Below are positions 8,897 to 18,023 of a stretch of DNA of 64,000 bases, piece by piece. Every line of letters begins with the position of its first letter. Position 1 is the stretch's first letter. Made by a program: the position numbers and the translations under genes. Origin of the DNA: Hymenobacter properus (lineage in GTDB: Bacteria > Bacteroidota > Bacteroidia > Cytophagales > Hymenobacteraceae); NCBI RefSeq assembly GCF_015694735.1, contig NZ_JADQDP010000004.1, positions 248,001-312,000 on the forward strand, written 5' to 3'. Below the pieces are notes generated by a model, which did no database searches, was not told where the DNA came from, and saw only the letters and a list, made by a program, of their open reading frames with translations.

Positions 8897-10951
8897 TTAC
8901 TTGCTGACAATGGCCTGCTGCACCAGTTCCACGCCCAAAATCTTGTCGCCAATATCGAGCTTGTGCACCACGTCCATCCCCCCCACTACCTGGGCAAAAA
9001 TGGGGTAGCGCCCGTCGAGGTGCGGTGTGGGGGTGTGGGTGATGAAGAACTGGCAGCTCTCGGTGTCCTTGCCGGCCGAGGCCAGGCCCACGCTGCCTTC
9101 TTGGTAGCGCAGGTCGCCAAACTCGGAGCGCAGGTTGTAGGGGGCGCTGCCGTTGCCGTCGCCGCGCGGGTCGCCGCCCTGGGCCACGAAGTTGGGCACC
9201 ACGCGGTGGAAATACAGGTTGTCGTAAAAATGCTCGTTGAGCAGCGCCACAAAGCTGGCCACCGCGCCGGGCGCCTCGTTGGGCTTCAGCTCGAGCAGAA
9301 CAATACCCTTGCTGGTGCGCAGCCGCACCTGCTGGCCCAGCGGTACGCCCTGCACCACCGCCCAGTCGATAGGATGCTGCCGGGCCGTGGCCACGGGCGA
9401 GGGCGTTGGGGTGGCCTTTTTCTCGAGCTTATCCAGGGCCTGCTGCAAGCCCTGCCAGGCCTCAATCTCGCGGGGCAGGCGGAGCTTGGCCTGGGCTTCG
9501 CGCAGCGCCGCCATGTCGGCCGCCTGGGGCTCAGGAAACAGCTTCGGGTCGGCGTAAGCTTCGGCGGCGATGCCGAGTTGGGCCACGTCGCCACCGGCCA
9601 GCGCCTGGCGCATGGCAGCGGCAAAGTCGGCCTGCCGGGCGGCCGGGAAATCAGGGTTTCGGCGCATGGCCAGCAGGGCCGCCGTGCCCGCGCCGGCCAC
9701 CACGGGCACCTGCTGCGGCGCAAAGGCCTGCGTCCGCACGAAATCAAAAGCAGCCGGGTCTTCGCCCATTGCCTGAATCAGAAAAGAGCCCTCATAGGCA
9801 TCAGCAGCTGCATTGAACCGCTTCTGCAAGGTTTCGACCAGACTGGGCCGGGCGGCCGGGCTGGCGTGCCGCACGGCGGCTTGCAGCAAAGTGGCCCGCA
9901 CCCGTGCCGAGGCTTGCTTGTTGCCATCGGCCAGGGCGGCAAGGGCGGCACCGTTCTCCCCTTTGGCGTGGGCCAGCAGCCACTCGGCCGCCGTGAGGGC
10001 CACGGCTGGCTGGTCGCGATTGAGCGCCGCAAACACCGCTTTGCGGCTGGCAACATATGTTTCGGAGCCGAACGGCAGCGCCCGAATGGCGCTCAGCCGC
10101 ACCCGGTAATCAGGGTCCTTGGTGGCGAGTCGGGTCAGTACCGCCGCCGGGTTGCTATTGGCAGGAGCAGGCGGGGTGGCCGTCGCGCCTGTTGGCGTTG
10201 CAGCAGGGCCCAGCGCCGCCAGCTTGCCCAGCGTGGCCGCTGCTGCCGCGCGCACGGCATACGACCGGTCTTTTTGCGCTACCTGCACCAGCGTGGCGCC
10301 GGCCAGCCGCTGCAAGTCAGCATCGAGCCCCCGCGTGCGCGACAAACCCACCACGGCCGCCAGCCGCCCCCGCTCGGGCAGTTTGGGCGAGTTCAGCACC
10401 AGCACCGTGCGCCGGATGCTTTCCGGCGAGGTCAGCCCGCGCAAGGCGGCGCGGTTCAGGCCCCAGGCCAGGGCAGCTGCTCGGGCGGTGTCGGTCAGGG
10501 TTTCGACGCGCCACAGTTCGGGCAGGCTGTGGCGCGTAACGGTGCGGCCCAGGGCCTCGTGCACGTAGCGGCGCACCACGGGGTCGTTTTCCTTCAGCAC
10601 CCGCACCCGCAGGGTGTCCACGGCAGTGCTGTCGCCGATTTGGCCCAAGGCGTAGGCCGCGGCGCGGCGCACTTCGGGGTCGGCATCGCGTAGCAGCGGC
10701 AGCAGACCGGGCACGGCGGCCGGCGCTTGCACCGAGGCAAAGGCCAGGGCGGCTTCGCGGCGGTAGCTGGGGTTGGCATTGCTCAGGAAAGGCAGCAGCG
10801 CGGGCGTGTTGCGCTCATCCTGCGCCGTGCCGATTTGCCGGATGGTGGCGTCGTGGTATTTGTTGGCAAGGTTGGCGCTGGGGCGGGGCGTGCGGGCGCA
10901 GGCAGCCAGCAACAGCAGCAGCGGCCAGGAACGAAGGGAGCGGTGGGGCAT
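8897..10951 (-). CDS. HEAT-repeat lipoprotein with C-terminal cyclophilin-type peptidyl-prolyl isomerase
   Basis: The start MPHRSLRSWPLLLLLAACART gives a lipoprotein signal with a Cys lipobox. Residues about 35-500 are alpha-helical HEAT-like repeats (for example PSYRREAALAFASV, DPEVRRAAAYALGQIGDS, DPDYRVRLSAIRAL). Residues about 540-684 are a complete cyclophilin: FHRVVPNFVAQGGD, the GSVGLASAGKDTESCQFFIT active-site strand and LDGRYPIFAQVVGG. It probably acts as a periplasmic or outer-membrane-anchored prolyl isomerase and chaperone, with HEAT repeats as a client scaffold. The upstream frame reaching 11098 is repeat-derived (VILSAAKDL) and was excluded. Confidence 0.92.
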   Translation of the reverse strand: MPHRSLRSWPLLLLLAACARTPRPSANLANKYHDATIRQIGTAQDERNTPALLPFLSNANPSYRREAALAFASVQAPAAVPGLLPLLRDADPEVRRAAAYALGQIGDSTAVDTLRVRVLKENDPVVRRYVHEALGRTVTRHSLPELWRVETLTDTARAAALAWGLNRAALRGLTSPESIRRTVLVLNSPKLPERGRLAAVVGLSRTRGLDADLQRLAGATLVQVAQKDRSYAVRAAAAATLGKLAALGPAATPTGATATPPAPANSNPAAVLTRLATKDPDYRVRLSAIRALPFGSETYVASRKAVFAALNRDQPAVALTAAEWLLAHAKGENGAALAALADGNKQASARVRATLLQAAVRHASPAARPSLVETLQKRFNAAADAYEGSFLIQAMGEDPAAFDFVRTQAFAPQQVPVVAGAGTAALLAMRRNPDFPAARQADFAAAMRQALAGGDVAQLGIAAEAYADPKLFPEPQAADMAALREAQAKLRLPREIEAWQGLQQALDKLEKKATPTPSPVATARQHPIDWAVVQGVPLGQQVRLRTSKGIVLLELKPNEAPGAVASFVALLNEHFYDNLYFHRVVPNFVAQGGDPRGDGNGSAPYNLRSEFGDLRYQEGSVGLASAGKDTESCQFFITHTPTPHLDGRYPIFAQVVGGMDVVHKLDIGDKILGVELVQQAIVSK

Positions 10952-10992
10952 GCGGTAAAAGTAGCAGGAAGTGCTTGGCTGTTCCGTTAAGA

Positions 10993-11099
10993 GTTGGCGT
11001 CTGTCTTCCTGAGCGCAGCGATGGGCCTTACCACCGCCCAACGAAAACCGTTCTCGCTTGATAAGGTCCTTCGCTGCGCTCAGGATGACAGACGCCAAC
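10993..11099. repeat. Family B intergenic palindrome, copy 2
   Basis: GTTGGCGTCTGTCTTCCTGA, continuing through GCGCAGCGATGGGCCTTA, is inverted at 11062-11099. The left arm carries a few substitutions relative to the right arm, so the hairpin is imperfect. Confidence 0.85.
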
Positions 11100-11112
11100 C
11101 CTTCGCTACCCG

Positions 11113-12222
11113 CTATTCGCCGCCCCAGGAGGCTTCCTGTGCCGCCGGTTCGGCCGGCAGGTGGCGGCTGCCAATTTCCTTTAGCTCTGCGTCGAGTTGC
11201 GCAAATAGCACCTCGTTGCCCTGCTGCTGGTAGCCGGCCAAGGCTTTTTCAAAATCGGCAAGGCCGTAAAGGAAGGCCCGGAGGTTGTCGGCCGTGATGG
11301 CTTCGAAATGGCGGCCGTAGCCCATTTTCTCTACTTCGGCCGCATTTAGCCACTGCTCAAATTGGGCTGGAATGGGAATGGCACAAATGGGCTTGTGCAG
11401 GAACACCGCCTCCGAAATCAGCGAGAAGCCGCCGTTGGTAACCACGGCGCGGGCACTGGCCAGGTCGGCAATGAAACCGGCTTCGGAAAAGGCGCAGAGC
11501 TGCACGTTGCCGTGGCTTTCCTGCTTATTGAAGCCGTAGACGCGAAACTCCTGGTCGGGCAGCTGCTGGAGCAGGGGAACGAGGTTTTGCTGCGTGGTGG
11601 CCGATTGGTACACCAGCACGTGCTGGCCTTTGGTGGGCTTTGCAGCCAGAATTTCGGGCCGGATGATGGGCGGCACCAGCGTGGTGCGCTCCTTTTCGAG
11701 CGGCAGCTCGAAAAAGGTCGTGACGAAGTAGTGGCGGCTGTGCGGCAACTTGGCCCGCACAATGCGCTTGGCCAGGTTGTAGTTGCCGCGCTCGGCCTTG
11801 GGCACGGTCACGTTCAGCTTGGCCCGGCTGATAATCTGCATGTTGTCGATGCTGACAATGGGCAGCCGGTGCAGCTTGGCAAACAGGTAGGTAAAGGACT
11901 CAAAATCCGACACCACCACCTCGGGCTCGAAGTCGCACAGCAGCTCGCGGTACTTGGCGAAGTTGATGCGCAGGTCTTCGGGCGCGGTGCGCAGCGTGAG
12001 GGCGGCGGTGCGCAGCTTGCTCACGGCCAAGCCATTGTAGGCCAAATGAAAACCCCGGATTTCGTGCACCCGCCCCGGAAAGGCGGCGGCCAGCATCTTG
12101 TAGGCGCGGCTGCTGCTCACTACGCACACCTGGTGGCCCTGCGCCAGCAGGTGGCCAATGACAACTTTGCTGCGGGTGGCGTGGCCCAGGCCCTCGCCGG
12201 GCACTCCGTATAGGATGTTCAT
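11113..12222 (-). CDS. Glycosyltransferase, MJ1255/VC2487-like (GT-B fold)
   Basis: This 369-residue protein opens with MNILYGVPGEGLGHATRSKVV, the hallmark N-terminal nucleotide-sugar glycosyltransferase signature of this family. Its C-terminal Rossmann half has VVTNGGFSLISEAVFLHKPICAIPIPAQFEQ, the donor-binding segment shared with MurG-like enzymes. A GT-B enzyme that transfers a sugar to a lipid or polysaccharide acceptor is the likely role, but donor and acceptor cannot be named. It stands alone between two palindromic repeats, which is consistent with a monocistronic gene. Confidence 0.85.
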   Translation of the reverse strand: MNILYGVPGEGLGHATRSKVVIGHLLAQGHQVCVVSSSRAYKMLAAAFPGRVHEIRGFHLAYNGLAVSKLRTAALTLRTAPEDLRINFAKYRELLCDFEPEVVVSDFESFTYLFAKLHRLPIVSIDNMQIISRAKLNVTVPKAERGNYNLAKRIVRAKLPHSRHYFVTTFFELPLEKERTTLVPPIIRPEILAAKPTKGQHVLVYQSATTQQNLVPLLQQLPDQEFRVYGFNKQESHGNVQLCAFSEAGFIADLASARAVVTNGGFSLISEAVFLHKPICAIPIPAQFEQWLNAAEVEKMGYGRHFEAITADNLRAFLYGLADFEKALAGYQQQGNEVLFAQLDAELKEIGSRHLPAEPAAQEASWGGE

Positions 12223-12262
12223 TCTTTTGAATGAGGGAATAGAAAGAGTAATGAAAAGTAAA

Positions 12263-12371
12263 AGAACGTCATGCTGAGCGAAGTGGAAGCATCTCTACCG
12301 CGCAACGCAATCCTATCGATTGGATTACTGCTGCGGTATAGATGCTTCGACTGTGCTCAGCATGACGTTCT
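12263..12371. repeat. Family A intergenic palindrome, copy 3
   Basis: AGAACGTCATGCTGAGCGAA, continuing to GCATCTCTACCGC, is inverted at 12331-12371 around a loop of about 30 nt, with a few mismatches between arms. The right arm runs into a pyrimidine tract. Confidence 0.9.
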
Positions 12372-12393
12372 TCTTTTCCGATATGGCCCTCTC

Positions 12394-13962
12394 CTACTTC
12401 ACCACCAGCTTCTCGTTGCGCGTCCCCTCGTTCGATTCCAGCTTCACGAAGTAGATGCCGGCGGCCACGTTCTCCAGCGGTACAGGAACTTGCTGGGGGC
12501 CGGCCGGATAGACTTTCTCGCGCGTCAACATTTTCACCACGCGGCCCGTGGCGTCGAGCAACGTCACCGTGACGGGGCCGGGCTTGCCCAGCTGGAAGCT
12601 CACGGCTGCGCTGCCGCTGCTTGGGTTGGGAAACACGGCCATTTGCACGGTGCCGGGGGTGGTGGCCACGCCGGGCACCGTGCTGAGCACCACGTTCTCG
12701 TCGCCGGGTTGGTAGGGCAAGAGCTCGAAGTAGGTGAGCAGCATTTCGGCGGTGGTGCTTTCGCCCCAGGTCACGGGCTGCGGCGGGGTGTTGGGGTTGC
12801 GCGGGTTGTTGGTGGTGTTGTCGTAGGTGGCATCGGCCAAGAGGCGCGAGCCAGCCGGCACGCGCTGCAGGCCGGTGAAGCGGTAGTTGCCCTGCCAGCG
12901 GAAGTCCCAGTCGTTGATTTTCACCAGCCGGATGGTGTCGCCGTTGGGCTTCACAGCCGACACTTTCCAGCGCTTGCTGAGGTAGTGGGCGTGCGGCGAC
13001 ACGCTGAGCACCGTCACATCGGCCGGCACGGTGAGTTGGGTGTGGAAGGTTTTCACCTGGTTGGCCGGAATCACGAACGGCCCGTTGGTGAGGAAAGTGG
13101 GCGACACGGCGGGCACCGTTTGCACGAAGCGCGTGACGGGCTGGCGGGCAAAAAAGATGTTGACCACCGACGAGTCGGTTTGCGTCACGAAGTTGGGGCC
13201 GTAGTGCACCTGCAGCAGCAGCGAAGCCCGGCGGTAGAGCTTCTTGCCCATGCCCGTGGGGTAGAAACGCGCCTGCATGCCCGGCACCCAGGCCGCAAAG
13301 ACGTCCTCGAGGGGGCTGAAACCGAAGCCGCCGAAGCGGGTGTAGCCGTAGCCGGGGTCGGCGGCGTCGAGGGCCTGGGCCTGCTGGGTGGTGTCCATGC
13401 CGATGATGACGTGGTGCACAATGCGCTTGTTGCCGGCCCGAAACTCAATGGCCGCGATGTCGCGGTCGGTGGGCAGGTTCACGGGCAGCACGAAAATGCG
13501 GTACATGTCCTGGCCATTGCCCTGGTGCGTGAACTTCTGCGCCATCGGAATCACCAGGTCGGGCGTGCCCAGCTGCGAGCCGCTGGGGAAGGTGGGCGTC
13601 GGCGGCGTCTGGGCGGGGTTGCCCTGCGGCATGCCATTGTCCACCCAATCCCGAATTTGCTGGATTTCGGTAGCCGTCAGCGTGTTTTCGTCCAGGTAGT
13701 GGCGGTAGTTAGCGTCGGGCTTCCACGGCGGCATGTACTTGGTGCCCGTCACGAACTTGATGGTTTGGCCGTGGCTGGCCACCTCGGTGTAGTTGGTGAG
13801 CGGAAAGGGCGCCACCTCGCCCGTGCGGTGGCAGGGCGTGCAATGCTGGTACACCAGCGGCGCAATGTGCTGGCTGAACGTGACCTGCGCCCCGGTCTGG
13901 GCCTGGGCACGGGGCGCGGCCAGCAGGGCGGTGAGCAGGAGAAGGGAGAAAAGGTGTTTCAT
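12394..13962 (-). CDS. Secreted c-type cytochrome / copper type II monooxygenase-like protein with T9SS sorting domain
   Basis: The start MKHLFSLLLLTALLAAPRAQA gives a signal peptide. CTPCH near residue 40 is a haem c motif (HCTPCHRTGEVAPF). Two copper-monooxygenase (PHM/DBM-like) lobes follow, with RIVHHVIIGMD as the first copper-site His cluster, LLQVHYG, and SVSPHAHYLSKRW with an HxH pair. The last 90 residues are a T9SS type A sorting domain (AVFPNPSSG...GRVV...GIYFVKLES...KLVVK), so the protein should be exported and surface-attached or released. The redoxin gene upstream on the same strand is its likely partner; homologous proteins elsewhere fuse the two domains. The substrate is unknown. 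Confidence 0.88.
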   Translation of the reverse strand: MKHLFSLLLLTALLAAPRAQAQTGAQVTFSQHIAPLVYQHCTPCHRTGEVAPFPLTNYTEVASHGQTIKFVTGTKYMPPWKPDANYRHYLDENTLTATEIQQIRDWVDNGMPQGNPAQTPPTPTFPSGSQLGTPDLVIPMAQKFTHQGNGQDMYRIFVLPVNLPTDRDIAAIEFRAGNKRIVHHVIIGMDTTQQAQALDAADPGYGYTRFGGFGFSPLEDVFAAWVPGMQARFYPTGMGKKLYRRASLLLQVHYGPNFVTQTDSSVVNIFFARQPVTRFVQTVPAVSPTFLTNGPFVIPANQVKTFHTQLTVPADVTVLSVSPHAHYLSKRWKVSAVKPNGDTIRLVKINDWDFRWQGNYRFTGLQRVPAGSRLLADATYDNTTNNPRNPNTPPQPVTWGESTTAEMLLTYFELLPYQPGDENVVLSTVPGVATTPGTVQMAVFPNPSSGSAAVSFQLGKPGPVTVTLLDATGRVVKMLTREKVYPAGPQQVPVPLENVAAGIYFVKLESNEGTRNEKLVVK

Positions 13963-13978
13963 GAACAAAAGAAAAACG

Positions 13979-14072
13979 GTCTTGCTAAGCGCAGTTGAAG
14001 TATTTCTACCGCGCAACTAACTCTATTTGTTGGATAACCACTGCGTGCCCAATGCTTCGGCTCCGCTCAGCG
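13979..14072. repeat. Degenerate family A palindrome
   Basis: TTGCTAAGCGCAGTTGAAGT with TTCTACCGC, and AATGCTTCGGCTCCGCTCAG on the right, are recognisable but decayed arms. Several arm positions no longer pair, which suggests an old copy. Confidence 0.65.
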
Positions 14073-14107
14073 GAATGTCCAATATTAATCAATTAATATT
14101 TATAAAT

Positions 14108-14602
14108 CTACTCAATAAAACACCCCACTGGCTCGGTGCGCGGCACGGCCACCGGACGGCCAGCCACTACGTCGGCCAAAGCATCGGCCAACTCGTGATG
14201 GCGCGTGGTGGGGCGGTGCTGGCCCAGGCCGGCGTAGGCATCGTTGAGGCGGCCCTGATAGAGGGCCGTTTTGCCGTCGGCGGCCAGCAGCACGGCTTCT
14301 GGCGTCACGTGAGCGCGCAGCTTTTTGGTCAGCTGGTGGCCGGGGTCGGCTTGCAGCGGGAAGGGAATCTGATAGGTCTTGCCGAAGGCGGCCAGCGCGG
14401 CGGGGGTGGCATCGGCCGCCGGAAACACGCCCACGAAGCGGATGCCCTGCCCCGCGTATTGGCCGTGCAGCTCGCGCAAGGGCAGCGTAGCAGCCTGGCT
14501 AATGGGGCAGGTATCGGCCAGAAAAACGTATACCGTGGCCCGCGGCGCCGGCCCAGCCACCAAGGCGCTTAAGTAACTGACTAGCAAGTAAAGCAAGGGC
14601 AT
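14108..14602 (-). CDS. Thioredoxin-fold redoxin-like protein
   Basis: The start MPLLYLLVSYLSALVAGPAP supplies a signal peptide or anchor and gives 164 residues. The thioredoxin fold is visible: VYVFLADTCPISQAATLPLREL has a CxxS active site (CPIS) in place of CxxC, followed by a cis-Pro-type segment (HVTPEAVLLAADGKTALYQG). With a single Cys it could act as a peroxiredoxin-like reductase or an electron donor. It lies 145 nt upstream of the cytochrome c/copper-monooxygenase gene in the same direction, so the two are probably co-transcribed. A longer reading frame reaching 14836 overlaps the divergent lipoprotein gene and was rejected. Confidence 0.82.
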   Translation of the reverse strand: MPLLYLLVSYLSALVAGPAPRATVYVFLADTCPISQAATLPLRELHGQYAGQGIRFVGVFPAADATPAALAAFGKTYQIPFPLQADPGHQLTKKLRAHVTPEAVLLAADGKTALYQGRLNDAYAGLGQHRPTTRHHELADALADVVAGRPVAVPRTEPVGCFIE

Positions 14603-14726
14603 ACGCGAAGATACGGCGGCCGGCCGTGAAAGCCAATAGCGAAGCAGATACGGCGACTGGGCGCCGGATTCCGGCGTTTTCGGCCTGATTTTCGTTTTTA
14701 CCGCGTTTCCGCTAATGTTGTCTTCT

Positions 14727-15650
14727 ATGAAAACCTCTTTTCTCTTTGCTCCTACCGGCTTATTGGCCGCTTCGGCCCTGCTGCTGGCCACCTCCTGCAC
14801 GGCGCCGCGCGCCATTGTGGCCACCGGCAAGGTCACGCCCCAGGGCGAGTTTCGGGTAGGCTACAACCAGGGCTTCAACGTGGCCACCGCCTCGCTCAGC
14901 AAGGTGGGCAGCGCCGTGAAGGAGGCCGCCGCCCAGGCCATCACCCAGCAAAAAGTGGACTACACCGACGCCACCACCCAGCTGCAGGCCGCCGCCCTGG
15001 CCTACGTGCTCGACCCGGTGCAGCCCACTGCCGACCTCAACGTGCGCTACGGCATCGTGCCGCGCCTTGATGCCGGCTACAAGTACGCCTTCGGCTCGCA
15101 CGTGTTCGATGCCGCCTACCAGCTGCTGGGCCCCACGGGCACGCCCGAAAACCCCGAAGCCGGCGCCACCACCGGCACCACCTACGCCAGCATCGGCCTG
15201 CAGTTTGCCACCCAGCGCGCCAAGCTGCCCAGCCTGGCCTTCCTGTCCGATATCAACTCGCTGCTCAACTTCCGGGCCACCCGCAACGACCTGCTCATCC
15301 CGCTCACGTTCAGCAATTCCTTCGGGCCCGAAGAAGAAATCGGGGCCATTAGCTACGGCCTGGTGTACGCGCACAGCTGGGTGAGCTACGGCTTCGCGCC
15401 CACCAAAATCTACAGCGGCTCGGTGCAGGTGCCGGAGCTGCCCTTGCAGAGCCGCAACTTCTCCTCTTTCGGCGGCTTCGTCAACCTCAAGCTTGGCTAC
15501 CGCTATTTCTACGTCGTTCCGGCCGTATCGCTCTTCTACCAGAACTACGGCGACTACGCCCTGCTCAATGGCCAAAGCACTTCGCTCAGCGGCGTGACGG
15601 TGGTGCCCTCGCTGGGCTTCCAGCTGCGCATCCCCAATTTCACGAAATAG
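14727..15650 (+). CDS. Predicted outer-membrane lipoprotein of unknown function
   Basis: MKTSFLFAPTGLLAASALLLATSC is a lipoprotein signal with a Cys after LATS. A second ATG four codons upstream (14715) is possible. The mature part of about 285 residues alternates polar and aromatic strands (VRYGIVPRLDAGYKYAFG, TYASIGLQFATQ, FVNLKLGYRYFYVVPAVSLFYQNYG) and ends in FQLRIPNFTK. That pattern resembles a small outer-membrane beta-barrel. A strong terminator follows, so the gene is probably monocistronic. I do not recognise a named family. Confidence 0.8.
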   Translation: MKTSFLFAPTGLLAASALLLATSCTAPRAIVATGKVTPQGEFRVGYNQGFNVATASLSKVGSAVKEAAAQAITQQKVDYTDATTQLQAAALAYVLDPVQPTADLNVRYGIVPRLDAGYKYAFGSHVFDAAYQLLGPTGTPENPEAGATTGTTYASIGLQFATQRAKLPSLAFLSDINSLLNFRATRNDLLIPLTFSNSFGPEEEIGAISYGLVYAHSWVSYGFAPTKIYSGSVQVPELPLQSRNFSSFGGFVNLKLGYRYFYVVPAVSLFYQNYGDYALLNGQSTSLSGVTVVPSLGFQLRIPNFTK

Positions 15651-15674
15651 CGACTGGGCCAAAAATAAAACGGG

Positions 15675-15725
15675 CCGGGGCGGTACCACGACTTTCGGGA
15701 GCGTGGCACCGCCCCGGTTTTTTTG
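15675..15725 (+). terminator. Intrinsic terminator of the lipoprotein gene
   Basis: CCGGGGCGG(T/A)CCACG pairs with CGTGGCACCGCCCCGG around an 11-nt loop and is followed by T7 (15718-15724). Confidence 0.9.
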
Positions 15726-15848
15726 GGGTTATGAGCAGGCATTTCCGGCCGGCCGGGGCAGTCGCTGCTAATCTGGCATTCTATGGCTTTCTTTGTTGCC
15801 CGTTTTTCAAAACTTTAAGTCGCCTCAGCCAATCCACTCTCCCACCCT

Positions 15849-16325
15849 ATGGAAGCTCCCAACCCCGAATTCATGCGCGAAGCCATTCGCCTGTCCATTG
15901 AGAAAATGCAGGCCGGGCACGGCGGCCCCTTCGGCGCGGTGGTGGTGAAGGACGGCCACATCATTGCCCGCGGCTTCAATCAGGTAACCAGCACCAACGA
16001 CCCCACCTGCCACGCTGAGGTCGACGCCATTCGCAAGGCCTGCAAGGAACTGGGCACCTTCCAGCTCGACGGCTGCGACCTTTACACCAGCTGCGAGCCC
16101 TGCCCCATGTGCCTGGGCGCCATCTATTGGGCCCGCCCGCGCCGTGTATTCTACGGCAACACCAAGGCCGACGCCGCCGCCATCGGCTTCGACGACCAGT
16201 TCATTTACGAAGAGTTGGACCAGCCCATGAACAGCCGCAAGCTGCCCATGACGCAGCTCATGCGCGAGGAAGCGCTGGCCGGCTTCCGGGCCTGGGAAAA
16301 TAAGGAAGGCAAGACAGAATATTAG
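15849..16325 (+). CDS. guaD: Guanine deaminase
   Basis: The protein hydrolyses guanine to xanthine and ammonia. Its 158 residues match the short cytidine-deaminase-fold GuaD typified by Bacillus subtilis rather than the amidohydrolase type. The zinc motif is CHAEVDAIRKAC (His ligand and catalytic Glu) plus CEPCPMCLGAIYWARP (two Cys ligands), and the GFDDQFIYEELDQP tail is characteristic. It stands directly upstream of xdhA and supplies xanthine to the pathway encoded over the next 17 kb. A tRNA adenosine deaminase is the alternative, but the YTSCEPCPMCLGAIYWAR signature and C-terminus favour GuaD. Confidence 0.93.
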   Translation: MEAPNPEFMREAIRLSIEKMQAGHGGPFGAVVVKDGHIIARGFNQVTSTNDPTCHAEVDAIRKACKELGTFQLDGCDLYTSCEPCPMCLGAIYWARPRRVFYGNTKADAAAIGFDDQFIYEELDQPMNSRKLPMTQLMREEALAGFRAWENKEGKTEY

Positions 16326-16349
16326 GATAAGTCGACTGCTTAAAAGAAC

Positions 16350-16436
16350 GTCATGCAGCGCGCAGCGAAGCATTTTGCCTGCGCAACGCAATTAGTTACT
16401 GCAGCACCCGAGATGCTTCGCTGCGCGCTGCATGAC
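16350..16436. repeat. Family A intergenic palindrome, copy 4
   Basis: GTCATGCAGCGCGCAGCGAA is inverted at 16414-16436. The arms carry the compensated variant GCGCGC in place of GAGCGC and remain perfectly complementary there. Confidence 0.9.
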
Positions 16437-16465
16437 CTGCTTCCTCAATCAGTATAGCCCACCCC

Positions 16466-18007
16466 ATGATTGAATTTCTCCTCAACGACCAGTCCATTCG
16501 CACCAGCGAAGCCCCAGCCAGCGCGCTGCTCGACTTTGTGCGCTGCCACGAGCAGCTGAAGGGCACCAAAATCGGCTGCCGCGAGGGTGACTGCGGCGCT
16601 TGCACCGTGCTGGTAGGCGAGCTGGCCCCCGACGGCCAGACGGTGAGCTACCAAAGCATGACCAGCTGCCTCACGCCGCTGGGCAATGCCCACGGCAAGC
16701 ACATCGTGACGGTGGAAGGCATCAACGCGGCCGGCAGCCAGCTCACGCCCGTGCAAAAAGCTATTGTGGACGAAGGCGGCTCGCAGTGCGGCTTCTGCAC
16801 GGTGGGCTTCGTAATGTCGCTGACGGGCCACAGCCTGAGCAGCACGCCCGTTACCGAGAAAAGCACCATTGCGGCCATCGACGGCAACATTTGCCGCTGC
16901 ACCGGTTACAAATCGTTGGAGCGCGCCGCCGCCCGGCTCACCGCTGAGCTGGAGCAGCGTCCCGCTGAAAACGCACTGGCCTGGCTCAGCGAAAAGCAGT
17001 TTGTGCCCGGTTATTTCGCAGAGGTTCCGGCCAAACTCGCCAAGCTGCGCCCCACGGAAACCAACGCATCGAATGCTTCTGCAGAGGCCCTGGCAGCTTC
17101 TGCTACGGCCCACGCCAACGGCGGCTCCGTATCGACCTCGCCCAACGGCCACGCCCAAAACCAGAACGACCACGGCCACGAAGGCAACCGCCCATTTACG
17201 CATGCCCTTGTAGGCGGCGGCACCGACCTGCTGGTGCAACGCCTCGAAGAGCTGCGCGAGCAGCCCGGCGTGCGCCTGATTTTTGACCAGCCTGGCCGGC
17301 GCGGCATCCGCCGCGAAACCACCGGCCGCGTGGTGCTGGGCGCCGCCACCACCGCCAGCCAGCTCCTCGATTCGGAACTCATGCGCGGCCTGATGCCCCG
17401 CCTGCCGCAGTACCTGAAGCTGGTGAGCAGCACGCCCATCCGCAACATGGGCACGGTAGCCGGCAACTTCATCAACGGCTCGCCCATTGGCGACCTCACC
17501 ATTATGTTCCTGGCCTTAGGCGCGTCCATCACGCTGCTTGACGCCGCCGGCGCCACCCGCGAACTGGCCCTCCCCGACCTCTACCTCGGCTACAAAAAGC
17601 TGGCGAAAGCGGCCGACGAGCAGGTTATCGAAATCAGCTTTCCCGCCCCACTGGCTGGCGACTTCTTCCACTTCGAGAAAGTCTCCAAGCGCACCCACCT
17701 CGACATTGCAAGCGTGAACTCCGCCGCCTGGCTGCGCGTCGAAAACGGCATCATTCAGGCCGCCCGCGTCTCGGCCGGCGGCGTGGGGCCGGTGCCGCTG
17801 TACCTGGCTCGCACCAGCGAGTTTCTACAGGGCCGCGAATTGACGGCTGAAACCGTGACGGCCGCCAACGAGGTGATGCAATCGGAAATCAGCCCGATTT
17901 CCGACGTGCGCGGTACCAGCGAATACAAGAGGCTGTTGCTGCGGCAGTTGCTGTGGGCCCACTTCCTGGAGTTTGCGCCGGAGCTGGCGGTGGATGAGTT
18001 AATTTAA
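16466..18007 (+). CDS. xdhA: Xanthine dehydrogenase small subunit (2Fe-2S and FAD domains)
   Basis: It passes electrons from the molybdenum site to NAD through two 2Fe-2S clusters and FAD. The N-terminal ferredoxin has GCREGDCGACTV (about 37-48). The second cluster uses GSQCGFC (about 105) and NICRCTGYKS (about 142). A low-complexity linker of about 45 residues (about 190-240, Ala/Asn/His/Ser-rich) separates it from the FAD domain, which starts ALVGGGTDLLVQRL and includes STPIRNMGTVAGNFINGSPIGD. The CO-dehydrogenase flavoprotein C-terminal domain completes the 513 residues. xdhB follows after a 199-nt repeat-filled gap. Confidence 0.95.
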   Translation: MIEFLLNDQSIRTSEAPASALLDFVRCHEQLKGTKIGCREGDCGACTVLVGELAPDGQTVSYQSMTSCLTPLGNAHGKHIVTVEGINAAGSQLTPVQKAIVDEGGSQCGFCTVGFVMSLTGHSLSSTPVTEKSTIAAIDGNICRCTGYKSLERAAARLTAELEQRPAENALAWLSEKQFVPGYFAEVPAKLAKLRPTETNASNASAEALAASATAHANGGSVSTSPNGHAQNQNDHGHEGNRPFTHALVGGGTDLLVQRLEELREQPGVRLIFDQPGRRGIRRETTGRVVLGAATTASQLLDSELMRGLMPRLPQYLKLVSSTPIRNMGTVAGNFINGSPIGDLTIMFLALGASITLLDAAGATRELALPDLYLGYKKLAKAADEQVIEISFPAPLAGDFFHFEKVSKRTHLDIASVNSAAWLRVENGIIQAARVSAGGVGPVPLYLARTSEFLQGRELTAETVTAANEVMQSEISPISDVRGTSEYKRLLLRQLLWAHFLEFAPELAVDELI

Positions 18008-18023
18008 TTAGAAATATTAGACG

